Of a stretch of DNA of 7,265 nucleotides, positions 1-6,864 are shown piece by piece (position 1 is the stretch's first letter; each line of letters begins with the position of its first letter). The stretch is from Nitrospinota bacterium (GTDB taxonomy: Bacteria > UBA8248 > JACPRG01). Both the position numbers and the translations under genes were made by a program. Under the pieces are notes generated by a model. The model saw only the letters and a list, made by a program, of their open reading frames with translations. It did not search any database and was not told where the DNA came from. The DNA is taken from contig JASLXW010000205.1 of assembly GCA_030740135.1 (NCBI GenBank), positions 1 to 7,265 on the forward strand, written 5' to 3'.

Positions 1-319
1 TTCCGCAACGGCCAATGAAATTGAGATCAAGACATAAGCCAGGAACGATCGAAAAAGGAGCCACAAAGAAAACACGAGCGATGGGACCTCGAAAAGACGG
101 GTTATCCCCACTCGAATCCAAGGAGGGTTGTCCGTCGGCGGCTTGGATACACCGTATCATTCTCTCCGAATCTTGGACCCGAATTCGACCTTAATCATAG
201 CAGTCCGCGGATCCCACGTCAACATCACAGGAGAATTCGATGCATGCCGATCGCGGCGACGAGGGCGGGTGCCCCTTGCCCGCTGCTTCCCGCGGATTGA
301 TGGGCGCCCCCGGATGTGC

Positions 320-344
320 GAAAATTTGATGTACGCGAATTTTC
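320..344. repeat. 7-bp inverted repeat GAAAATT/AATTTTC
   Basis: GAAAATT at 320-326 is matched by its exact reverse complement AATTTTC at 338-344, with an 11-base spacer. It is an AT-rich island in GC-rich surroundings, about 117 bases before the first UbiD start codon. The half-site centres are 18 bases apart, which would suit a dimeric regulator, but the symmetry does not extend beyond 7 bp and chance is possible. Confidence 0.3.
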
Positions 345-447
345 AGCGCGGGCCGTTGCGGTTGTGCCGGTCGAAGCTCCTGCTCCGGGGACGAGTTTCG
401 CATCTCGGCCGATCCCGCCTTGTCCAGTATCTCGGGTTGAGCCCAGA

Positions 448-453
448 AGAGGA
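448..453 (+). promoter_or_regulatory. Shine-Dalgarno that sets the first UbiD start
   Basis: AGAGGA lies 7 bases before the ATG at 461. This good spacing, together with the UbiD-like N-terminus that begins there, favours 461 over the upstream TTG at 128. Confidence 0.7.
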
Positions 454-460
454 TAGAGCC

Positions 461-1882
461 ATGTTGGAGAAAGACCTCAGGACGTTCCTGAACGAATTGG
501 AGGCCAACGACCTGCTGCGGGTCGTCCACTCGCCCGTTGACCCCGCCGCCGAGATGGGAACCCTTTTCGACCAGACGGACCGGCCCATCCTCTTCGAGAA
601 TGTCAAGGGATTTGACGACTGGCGGGTCTGCGGCGAGCTCCTGACAAAGCGGACGACCCAGGCCCTCGCCCTAGGGTGCGAGCCGAAGGACGTTGTGCCG
701 GAGCTGGTCCGGCGCTATCGCAAGGGGCTTGTCCCCTTCGAGATCGTTGACGACGGGCCGTGCAAAGAGGTGATCCTGACGGGAGACGACGTTGACCTCC
801 ACCGCCTCCCCATCGTCAAGCACTCCAGGAAGGACGGGAACATCACCATCGGCGCCGGGATGAACTACACCCGGGATCTAGAGACGGGGATCGGGAACCT
901 GGCCATGCTGCGGATGGAGGTGCAGGACAGGAATCACACGGGGATGCTCCTCGTCCCGCGCCACACCTACCGGCATTTCGAGCAGTACGAGGCGGCCGGA
1001 GAGGACATGCCTATGGCGGTCCCCATCGGCCATCATCCGTTGCTGGACGTGGCCACGAACTGGACCGTTCCCTACGGCGTGGATGAGTTCGAGTTGGCGG
1101 GGGCGTTGCTGGAATCCCCCGTTCCCATGGTCCGGTGTGAGACGGTGGACCTCGTGGCCCCGGCCCGGGCGGAAATCGTCATCGAAGGCAAGCTTCTGGC
1201 GGGCGTGAGAAAGGCCGAGGGGCCGTTCGGGGAGTTCCAATGCTCCTACGCTTCCGGGACTGGAGACAACCCGGTCTTCGAGGTCTCGGCCATCACCCTG
1301 CGCCGCGATCCCATTTATCGCCACTGCCAGGCCACCAACTTCGTCGAGCACCAATCCCTCAACGGCCTCCCCATGGAGGCCCACCTCTACGAGCGCCTGC
1401 GCGAAGTGGAGGGATTCTCGGACGTCCACGATGTCCACTGCGCCCCGTACGGCGGCCAGTTCGTGATCCTGATCCGGATGACCCCGCACTACGAGGGGCA
1501 GGTGGTCAATGTCCTGATGGGGGCGCTCAGCAGCGCGTACCTCCATCCCAAAATGGCCATCGCCGTTGACGAGGACGTGGATATCCACAAGCCAGAAGAG
1601 GTTCTGTGGGCCATCGGGACGCGCTTCAACCCGGACACCGACGTCCACCTCATCCGGGGGACCCGGAACCACCCGATGGATGTCGCCCTGCCCCAGGTTG
1701 CGCCCCCGGGGGCCCGCTGGCAACGGGTCGGGGGCAAGATCGGCATCGACGCTTGCCGCCCGTCGACCTTTCGGCTGGAGGAGCGCGAGTTGCTCGAGCG
1801 AACCGAGCCTCAGGGGGAGGGCGAGATCTTCCTCGAGGATCTGGAGGTCACGAACCGGATCAGCCACCGGGCGGCGGTGTAA
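461..1882 (+). CDS. UbiD-family decarboxylase, first copy
   Basis: A 473-residue protein of the UbiD family, cytoplasmic enzymes that use prenylated FMN (prFMN) to decarboxylate, or sometimes carboxylate, aromatic and alpha,beta-unsaturated acids. Length fits the family (about 450-500). The N-terminus MLEKDLRTFLNELE is the usual UbiD opening helix. The catalytic set is present: Arg151, five residues after Asn146 (the spacing of R173 and N168 in fungal Fdc1), and Glu253 and Glu258 in the EGPFGE motif (Fdc1 E277/E282). His168 and Glu209 are plausible metal/prFMN-phosphate ligands. The C-terminal domain shows VDEDVDI (369-375), then the EEVLWAIGTRFNP segment. Oddities: the motif continues as QCSYASG rather than the commoner TGYY, so the pocket may differ from that of the second copy. 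It is 214 bases upstream of a second UbiD gene. Family assignment is firm; substrate is unknown and the ubiD symbol is not justified. Confidence 0.95.
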   Translation: MLEKDLRTFLNELEANDLLRVVHSPVDPAAEMGTLFDQTDRPILFENVKGFDDWRVCGELLTKRTTQALALGCEPKDVVPELVRRYRKGLVPFEIVDDGPCKEVILTGDDVDLHRLPIVKHSRKDGNITIGAGMNYTRDLETGIGNLAMLRMEVQDRNHTGMLLVPRHTYRHFEQYEAAGEDMPMAVPIGHHPLLDVATNWTVPYGVDEFELAGALLESPVPMVRCETVDLVAPARAEIVIEGKLLAGVRKAEGPFGEFQCSYASGTGDNPVFEVSAITLRRDPIYRHCQATNFVEHQSLNGLPMEAHLYERLREVEGFSDVHDVHCAPYGGQFVILIRMTPHYEGQVVNVLMGALSSAYLHPKMAIAVDEDVDIHKPEEVLWAIGTRFNPDTDVHLIRGTRNHPMDVALPQVAPPGARWQRVGGKIGIDACRPSTFRLEERELLERTEPQGEGEIFLEDLEVTNRISHRAAV

Positions 1883-1909
1883 GGGGAGTTCCTGCAATCC
1901 GCTCGAAGT

Positions 1910-1965
1910 GAACCGTCAATCTCCAATCCGCCGAAACCCCGGTCGATTTGCGGTTGACGCGGTTC
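1910..1965. repeat. Imperfect inverted repeat before second UbiD gene
   Basis: GAACCGTCAA at 1910-1919 is mirrored by TTGACGCGGTTC at 1954-1965, a 10-bp match with two extra bases in the right arm. The enclosed sequence contains a further CCGC/GCGG pairing, so the transcript could fold into a nested stem. The right arm contains the TTGACG of a candidate promoter, so this could be an operator, or a weak terminator remnant of the first UbiD gene (there is no T-tract). Confidence 0.3.
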
Positions 1966-1983
1966 GGGCAGATTGTGTACCAT
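1954..1983 (+). promoter_or_regulatory. Candidate sigma70-type promoter for second UbiD gene
   Basis: TTGACG (1954-1959, five of six consensus bases) and TACCAT (1978-1983, four of six) are separated by 18 bases. Transcription would begin near 1990, giving a 5' leader of about 100 bases before the GTG at 2097. The 214-base gap between the UbiD genes has room for an internal promoter. The -10 match is modest, so this is a candidate only. Confidence 0.35.
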
Positions 1984-2080
1984 CGATGTGATTCGAACAT
2001 TAGGGACGCACCCGAATCCGGCCGTCTCCGGGCCGCTCGCCCGGCAGTGAGGAGACCCTTTTCATTGTGCCCCCCGCGAG

Positions 2081-2087
2081 AAGGGAG
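2081..2087 (+). promoter_or_regulatory. Shine-Dalgarno that sets the second UbiD start
   Basis: AAGGGAG lies 9 bases before the GTG at 2097. An in-frame GTG at 2067, preceded by GAGGAG at 2049-2054 with a 12-base spacer, is the alternative and would add ten residues (MPPARREISG) before the conserved N-terminus. Confidence 0.6.
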
Positions 2088-2096
2088 ATTTCCGGG

Positions 2097-3566
2097 GTGA
2101 TATTTCAAGACCTTCGGGAGTTCATCGATGAGTGTGATCGGATTGGAGAGCTCCATCGGATCGATGGCGCGGAGACCGACCTGGAGATCGGCGCCCTGAC
2201 CGAATTGATCGCGGAGGAAGACCTCATGGGTCATCCGGCCCTGCTCTTCGATCAGGTCAAGGGTCATCCGAAGGGGTACCGGGTTCTCTCCAACATCCTG
2301 ACCAACGTCCGGCGCAACGCCCTGGCGTTGGGGATCGATCCGGACACCCCGCCCATGGAAGCGCTGCGGTATTGGAAGAACAAGGTGGCGGCTTATCAGC
2401 CGATTCCGCCGAGGGTGGTGAAGGACGGTCCGATTTTCGAGAACGTCTTCCGGGGGGATGATGTCGATATCCTCAAATTTCCGGCCCCCCGCTGGCATGA
2501 GAACGATCCCGGCGCCTTCATCGGGACGGGGAACATGGTCATCATGAAAGACCCCGAGGGCGACTGGATCAACGTGGCGGCCCAGCGGAACATGGTGTTC
2601 GAGCGCGACACCATCGGCATTCTCCCCTTGCCCGGCAAGACCCCGGCGATTTTCCTCCAGAAGGCCCACGCCCGGGGGGAGAGTCTCCCTGTGGTTATCT
2701 GCTTCGGCCAGGAGCCCCTGACGTGGATACCGGCCGGGTTTTTCTTCCCTTACGGGACCAGCGAGTTCGATTACATCGGACACCTGCGGGGCGAGCCGTT
2801 GGAGGTTGTTCATGGGCCGTTGACGGGTCTGCCGTTTCCGGCCACGGGGGAGATCGTCATCGAGGGGCATATTCCCCCGATGGACGTCGAGAATTGCATG
2901 GAAGGCCCGTTCGGCGAGTTCACCGGCTATTACGCGTCGGGACCGCACCCCCAGCCCGTTGTTAAAATCGACGCCGTTTACCACCGGAACGACCCGATCA
3001 TTTTCGGCGTCCCCCCGCTCAAGCCCCCGGTCGGGCCTTATACGGGGATACCCCTGCTGGCGGCGGATACGTGGGACGCCCTCGAGAAATCCGGGATTCC
3101 CGATGTGGTTGGGGTCTGGCAGCCCGTCAGCCGCCTCATGACGGTCGTGTCCATCCGCCAGCGTTTTGCGGGGCACGCCAAATCGGCTGCGCTGGTGGCG
3201 GCCGGCGCCCGGGGAACGGCCTATTTCATCAAGTACGTGGTGGTTGTGGACGACGACATCGACATCACAAGCCTCGAAGACGTCATGTGGGCCGTCGTTA
3301 CGCGCTGCAACCCCGAAGAATCGATGGACATCATCAAAGAGACCTGGGGCTCGTCCCTGGACCCGAGCCTTTCCCCCGATGTGAGATTGAGGTCGGGCCC
3401 CGAGACGCATCTCAACTCCAAGGTCATCATCAACGCCTGCAAGAATTACAAGTGGTTCAAGGACTATCCGGTGATGAACCGGGTCTCGGACGAGGTACGC
3501 AAGGCGACACGGGAGAAGTACAGCGAACTCTTCGAGGACCTGGGGCAGCACAAAGTCGTCGTTTGA
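2097..3566 (+). CDS. UbiD-family decarboxylase, second copy
   Basis: A 489-residue UbiD-family prFMN-dependent (de)carboxylase. The GTG at 2097 was chosen because it yields the standard opening MIFQDLREFIDECDRIGEL with a well-placed ribosome site. Catalytic residues are intact: Asn159 and Arg164 (INVAAQR), Glu269 and Glu274 in EGPFGEFTGYYASG, plus Glu223 in the TSEFD segment as a likely metal ligand. The C-terminal half contains VDDDIDITSLEDVMWAV and ends in the IINACKNYKWFKDYP segment common in the family. It is clearly divergent from the upstream copy: its inter-motif loop between Arg164 and the AH at 190-191 is longer and its tail differs, so this is not a recent duplication. It precedes the TAXI-TRAP genes by 91 bases and is probably cotranscribed with them. 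It probably acts in the cytoplasm on the imported acid; the substrate and the direction of the reaction are unknown. Confidence 0.95.
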   Translation: MIFQDLREFIDECDRIGELHRIDGAETDLEIGALTELIAEEDLMGHPALLFDQVKGHPKGYRVLSNILTNVRRNALALGIDPDTPPMEALRYWKNKVAAYQPIPPRVVKDGPIFENVFRGDDVDILKFPAPRWHENDPGAFIGTGNMVIMKDPEGDWINVAAQRNMVFERDTIGILPLPGKTPAIFLQKAHARGESLPVVICFGQEPLTWIPAGFFFPYGTSEFDYIGHLRGEPLEVVHGPLTGLPFPATGEIVIEGHIPPMDVENCMEGPFGEFTGYYASGPHPQPVVKIDAVYHRNDPIIFGVPPLKPPVGPYTGIPLLAADTWDALEKSGIPDVVGVWQPVSRLMTVVSIRQRFAGHAKSAALVAAGARGTAYFIKYVVVVDDDIDITSLEDVMWAVVTRCNPEESMDIIKETWGSSLDPSLSPDVRLRSGPETHLNSKVIINACKNYKWFKDYPVMNRVSDEVRKATREKYSELFEDLGQHKVVV

Positions 3567-3657
3567 CGGAGCATCAAGGTGCGGGTTCCACACCCGCGGA
3601 ATCGGTGGCTGGAACGGAGGACGCGGTTTAATTCCTGGAAGCGAGGAGGAGGAAAAG

Positions 3658-4614
3658 ATGATGAAGCTCTTCAAGGTTGGTCTCGCGGCCGTCTGCGCGC
3701 TCCTGCTGGCGGGCGCTCTGGGCGGCATCCCGTCGGCTTCGGCGGAAAGCTTCAAGTTCGGCGTCTCGAAACCGGGGGGGGCCTGGTATCCAATCGGGAC
3801 CGCCATGCAGCGGCTGATGGATAAGGCGTACGGCGACAAGGTGAGCCTGGATATCGGCGGTGGTGTGGCCAACGCCTTGAACGCGTTGAGCGGCAAGATC
3901 GCGATGGGCTTGACCTTCGCCTCGACGGTCTCCGACGCGTTGAAAGGCAGGGGGCCTTTCAAGGGGAAGGACGCCTCGGACCTGAGGATCGGCGCCGTTC
4001 AGTACAACCAGATGATGTTCTGGGTGGTTTGGGCCGATTCCGGCATCACGCATTGGTCGCAACTCAAGGGCAAGCGGGTCAGCGCCATGCCCAAGCGGTT
4101 CTCCGCCCAGGCCCTGAACAAGGACATGCTGAAGGGTCTCGGGATGTCCTACAAGGATTTCTCCAAGACGCTTCACCTGGGGTTCAACGATTCCGTTTCG
4201 CAGATGAAGGACGGCCACATCGACGCTTACATGGGGCCGGGAGAGAAGCAGTACGCCCCGATCATCCAGCTTGCGGCGCACAAGCCGATCCGCATCCTCA
4301 ACTTCACCAACGAGGATGTCGCCAAGATTCGCTCGGTTCAGCCCGCCCTCGTCCCGGTGACGCTGGAGAAGAAGTACTACAAGCGGCCGAAAGACGTCCA
4401 GGTCGTGCAGACCTACCAGATCGTTGTCACCAGCGCGAAGGTTTCGACAAATCTGGTCTATAAGATGGCCAAGGCGATGTACGGCAACCTGGATTACATG
4501 AGAAAGGTGAACCCGAACTTCAACCGGGTGACCGCGAAATCCGCCACGCAGGATCTGGGCGCCAAGCGCCACCCCGGCTTGACGAAATATCTCAAGGAGA
4601 TAGGGGCCCTGTAG
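3658..4614 (+). CDS. TAXI-family TRAP transporter solute-binding protein
   Basis: A 318-residue periplasmic receptor of the TAXI type, which binds a substrate and hands it to the TRAP permease encoded next. It has a clear Sec signal peptide: Lys3 and Lys6, a hydrophobic core (about 7-24), and a likely cleavage after ASA (27-29), with no lipobox. The mature protein begins ESFKFGVSKPGGAWYPIG, the TAXI N-terminal lobe signature (typically a Gly-rich turn followed by YPIG), followed by GGVANALNAL. The end, HPGLTKYLKEIG, is also typical, and length matches the family. The GAGGAGGAGG at 3643-3652 is 5 bases from ATG 3658 and 8 from ATG 3661, so translation may begin at the second Met, one residue shorter. 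The few TAXI proteins studied bind small acids such as glutamate; here the UbiD neighbours suggest an aromatic or unsaturated carboxylate, which is inference. Confidence 0.95.
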   Translation: MMKLFKVGLAAVCALLLAGALGGIPSASAESFKFGVSKPGGAWYPIGTAMQRLMDKAYGDKVSLDIGGGVANALNALSGKIAMGLTFASTVSDALKGRGPFKGKDASDLRIGAVQYNQMMFWVVWADSGITHWSQLKGKRVSAMPKRFSAQALNKDMLKGLGMSYKDFSKTLHLGFNDSVSQMKDGHIDAYMGPGEKQYAPIIQLAAHKPIRILNFTNEDVAKIRSVQPALVPVTLEKKYYKRPKDVQVVQTYQIVVTSAKVSTNLVYKMAKAMYGNLDYMRKVNPNFNRVTAKSATQDLGAKRHPGLTKYLKEIGAL

Positions 4615-4643
4615 GCGCTTCCGGTCTATCGCTGCACTCCCGA

Positions 4644-4679
4644 CGGGGTCGGCGCCCGTGCGCCGGCCCCGTTTTATTT
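4644..4679 (+). terminator. Rho-independent-type terminator or attenuator after TAXI gene
   Basis: CGGGGTCGGCGC (4644-4655) pairs with GCGCCGGCCCCG (4660-4671) over 12 bp including one G-U pair, closed by a CCGT loop and followed directly by TTTTATTT. It begins 29 bases after the TAXI stop codon. Because the permease gene follows in the same direction, partial termination here would yield more receptor than permease. Confidence 0.85.
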
Positions 4680-4767
4680 CGTTTGAAGTTCAATATGGGA
4701 TTTGAGAAACTCGCGGGGGTTTGTGTCTGCCGGGTTTGCCGGTGACGGGGGGTGGTCGTTTCCCGTT

Positions 4768-4791
4768 CCCCGAGCATGCTCGGGGTTTCTT
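4768..4791 (+). terminator. Second palindrome with T-rich tail, before permease gene
   Basis: CCCCGAGCATGCTCGGGG (4768-4785) is a perfect 18-base palindrome. As RNA it can form a 7-bp stem with a CATG loop, followed by TTTCTT. It could be a weak second terminator or attenuator. Perfect symmetry means it could equally be an operator. It ends about 25 bases before the permease ribosome-binding site. Confidence 0.45.
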
Positions 4792-4810
4792 GCATCCAAT
4801 CGGAATCTCC

Positions 4811-4815
4811 AAGGA
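4811..4815 (+). promoter_or_regulatory. Shine-Dalgarno that sets the permease start
   Basis: AAGGA lies 9 bases before the ATG at 4825. The frame is open upstream to an ATG at 4702, but that stretch contains the 4768-4785 palindrome and would prepend 41 residues with no membrane-protein character, so 4825 is preferred. Confidence 0.6.
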
Positions 4816-4824
4816 CGGGCTAAG

Positions 4825-6810
4825 ATGCAGAGACAACTGAAGGGTCGGGCCTGGATAGCGTTGAGCCTGTTTGCCGCGGGCTCTTCCATCTACCACATCT
4901 GGACGGGTGTTTTCGGCCAGCCGGAGGCCTATCTCCACCGCGTTATTCATGTCACCTTCATGTTTGGCATCAGCCTGATGGCCTATCCGATCCTCAAAAA
5001 TCGGGATACGGAGAAGATCCCCTGGTATGACGGCCTGATCCTGCTCTTCTGGCTGACGTCGATGGGCTATATCTTTTATCACTACGAATGGATCAGCGAG
5101 CACATCGGGCATGTGGACACCTTCGCGGTCTATGAAAAGGTTCTCGCGTTCGGCGCCATCGCCGTCGTCCTGGAGTGCTGCCGCCGGGTCATTGGATGGC
5201 CGCTGATGGCCCTCGCGGCCCTCGTCGTTGTCTATGCCTTCGCGGGACCCTGGTTGCCCTGGTTGTTCTACCACTTGGGTTATTCCGCCTCTCTGGTGGT
5301 GGACAACCAGTATTTCCTGCCCGACGGCCTGTTCGGCTTGCCCACGGGCATTTCCGCGACGTTCATCTTTCTGTTCATCGTGTTCGGCGCGTTTCTCGAA
5401 AAATCCGGGTTCGGGCAGTTCACCATCGACTTCGCCACGGCCGTCGCGGGCCAGTTCCGGGGAGGTCCGGCGAAGGTGGCCGTCCTGTCCAGCGGGCTGA
5501 TGGGGTCGATCTCGGGTAGCAGCACAGCGAACGCCGTGATCACGGGGTCTTTCACCATCCCCATGATGAAGAAGATCGGCTTCAAGGCCCACGTGGCGGC
5601 GGCGGTGGAGGCGGCGGCCTCCACCGGCGGGCTCATCATGCCGCCCGTCATGGCGTCGGTGGGGTTCCTGATGGCGGAGTACACGGGGATTCCCTACGTC
5701 CGGATCATGAAACTGATCGTCCTGCCGGCGGTTCTCTACTTCCTGAGCGTGGGGATCATGGTCCACATCTACTCGGTGAAGGAAAAGATCCCGACCGTGC
5801 CGAAGGAAGAGCTGCCGGATCTCAAGAAAATCGTGAAGGAGCGGGGATATCTGGCCCTGCCCCTGCTCATCCTGATCTATCTCCTGGTGGCCGGCTACAG
5901 CCCGGGTTATGCGGTCGTCCGGTGCATCGGCGGGATTCTTATCGTTTGTTGGGTCTGGGCGCTTATGCAGGTCATCATCGCCATGACGAAAAAACCGGCG
6001 CGGATGAGCGTCCGGGAAATCTATGTGGTTTGGAAGAGAGAGAACCGGATGGGTCTACGGCGCATCTGGGACTCCTTGGTCCAGGGGAGCCTCCAGGCGA
6101 CCATCGTGGCCGTCGCCATCATCACCTCGGGCATCATGGTCGGGATATTCGATCTGACGGGCGTCGCCGTCAAATTCTCGGGCCTCCTCGTGGACTTCGC
6201 GGGGGGGAGCCTGTTCCTTGCGCTTGTCTTCATCATGCTCACCTCGATTGTCCTCGGGATGGGCCTCCCTCTCTCCTCCGCGTACATCATACAAGTGGGC
6301 ATCGCGATTCCGGCCCTCATCACGATGATGAAGAGTATCGGCCTGCCGGCGCAGATCCTCGTCCCGCAGGCGCACCTGTTCGTGATCTTCTTCAGCGCTT
6401 TTTCGGCCATCACGCCGCCGACGGCGCCCACCAGCTACGCGGCCGCCGCCATCGCCCGCTCGCCGATCATGCCCACGGCCATCGAGGCCATGAAGCTCGC
6501 ACTGCCGGCGTTTCTCCTCCCCTTCATGTTCGTCGTGGACCCGTCCCTGCTCCTGATCGGCTCGGCGGGAAAGGTCACGCTGGGGGTCGTCTTCGCGCTG
6601 GGCGGAGTCGTTTCCATGGCCATCGCAATTCAGAACTACGCCTTTGTCCCCCTCGACCCCGTGAAGCGGTTCTTGTTCTTTGCCGCGGGGATCGGCCTGA
6701 TCGGCCCGACCCTTTACTGGCACATCCCCGGCGCGATCGTGGCGGGGGGGCTCTTTCTGCTTCTGTGGTCTCGATATAGGCGAGAAGGCTTGGAGAAAGC
6801 GTCCTTATAG
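4825..6810 (+). CDS. TRAP transporter permease, fused DctQ-DctM type
   Basis: A 661-residue inner-membrane protein, the fused permease form that partners TAXI receptors and imports substrate driven by an ion gradient. The first 170 residues or so carry several hydrophobic helices corresponding to the small DctQ-like subunit. From about residue 175 on is the large DctM-like subunit: LPTGISATFIFLFIVFGAFL, then GSISGSSTANAV (227-238) and the STGGLIMPPVMAS stretch, and in the second half GMGLPLSSAYII (478-489) and SAITPPTAPTSYA. These are the conserved TRAP family motifs of the two halves, and total length is normal for fused TRAP permeases. There is no sign of truncation or frameshift. It follows the TAXI gene across a 210-base gap holding two hairpins, and precedes the MBL-fold gene by 54 bases. 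Ion coupling (Na+ or H+) cannot be read from the sequence. Confidence 0.95.
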   Translation: MQRQLKGRAWIALSLFAAGSSIYHIWTGVFGQPEAYLHRVIHVTFMFGISLMAYPILKNRDTEKIPWYDGLILLFWLTSMGYIFYHYEWISEHIGHVDTFAVYEKVLAFGAIAVVLECCRRVIGWPLMALAALVVVYAFAGPWLPWLFYHLGYSASLVVDNQYFLPDGLFGLPTGISATFIFLFIVFGAFLEKSGFGQFTIDFATAVAGQFRGGPAKVAVLSSGLMGSISGSSTANAVITGSFTIPMMKKIGFKAHVAAAVEAAASTGGLIMPPVMASVGFLMAEYTGIPYVRIMKLIVLPAVLYFLSVGIMVHIYSVKEKIPTVPKEELPDLKKIVKERGYLALPLLILIYLLVAGYSPGYAVVRCIGGILIVCWVWALMQVIIAMTKKPARMSVREIYVVWKRENRMGLRRIWDSLVQGSLQATIVAVAIITSGIMVGIFDLTGVAVKFSGLLVDFAGGSLFLALVFIMLTSIVLGMGLPLSSAYIIQVGIAIPALITMMKSIGLPAQILVPQAHLFVIFFSAFSAITPPTAPTSYAAAAIARSPIMPTAIEAMKLALPAFLLPFMFVVDPSLLLIGSAGKVTLGVVFALGGVVSMAIAIQNYAFVPLDPVKRFLFFAAGIGLIGPTLYWHIPGAIVAGGLFLLLWSRYRREGLEKASL

Positions 6811-6845
6811 GCCCGACGCCCCAAACGAGATGTTCATCCGGGCCT
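6809..6845. repeat. 7-bp inverted repeat between permease and MBL-fold gene
   Basis: AGGCCCG (6809-6815, overlapping the permease stop codon TAG) is matched by CGGGCCT (6839-6845), with a 23-base spacer. There is no T-tract, so it is not a usual terminator. It may be a weak RNA stem or chance in GC-rich DNA. Confidence 0.25.
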
Positions 6846-6864
6846 CGGACAAGGTGGCGGCCTG

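Larger units (their letters stand above)
1..460. other. Upstream leader region with no confident gene
   Basis: No convincing gene is visible here. The first 130 bases or so are noticeably A-rich compared with the rest of the window, as expected of an intergenic region. The frame of the downstream UbiD gene stays open back to a TTG at 128, but the extra 111 residues are Arg-rich, have no UbiD-like character, and their TTG directly abuts the AGGAGGG at 121-127, leaving no spacer. Frames entering from the left edge close at 16-18 and 35-37, so the last few codons of an upstream gene may be present but cannot be assigned. A 29-codon ORF (240-329) and a 7-bp inverted repeat (320-344) are discussed as findings. 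No clear sigma70 promoter was found. Confidence 0.6.

Noticed and set aside
81..194. Short ORF starting at ATG 81
   Set aside because: The nearest ribosome-like site (AAGGAG, 55-60) is 20 bases away and the predicted peptide has no recognisable feature.
128..460. N-terminal extension of the first UbiD gene starting at TTG 128
   Set aside because: The AGGAGGG at 121-127 directly abuts the TTG with no spacer, the extra residues are unlike UbiD proteins, and ATG 461 has a properly placed ribosome site and the family's usual N-terminus.
2028..2044. CCGGGC/GCCCGG hairpin before the second UbiD gene as a terminator
   Set aside because: The stem is only 6 bp and no T-tract follows directly; such stems are common by chance in GC-rich DNA.
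3581..3597. tRNA T-arm-like hairpin (GCGGG-TTCCACA-CCCGC) after the second UbiD gene
   Set aside because: The 5-bp stem and 7-base loop look like a T-arm, but loop position 57 is C rather than a purine, and no matching D-arm, anticodon arm or acceptor strand exists; the upstream sequence is UbiD coding. It also lacks a T-tract, so it is not a clear terminator.
1860..3962. A 700-codon open frame on the - strand across the second UbiD gene
   Set aside because: It is antisense to a strongly conserved enzyme gene, its product is rich in Arg, His, Pro, Gly and Asp with no recognisable motif, and long antisense frames are expected from GC-rich codon bias. The other long - strand frames (878-1897, 3628-4572, 4690-5766, 6055-6723) were rejected on the same grounds.
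4683..4711. Promoter for the permease gene using TTGAAG
   Set aside because: At 17-base spacing the -10 position reads GAAACT, which does not resemble TATAAT, so no promoter is called.
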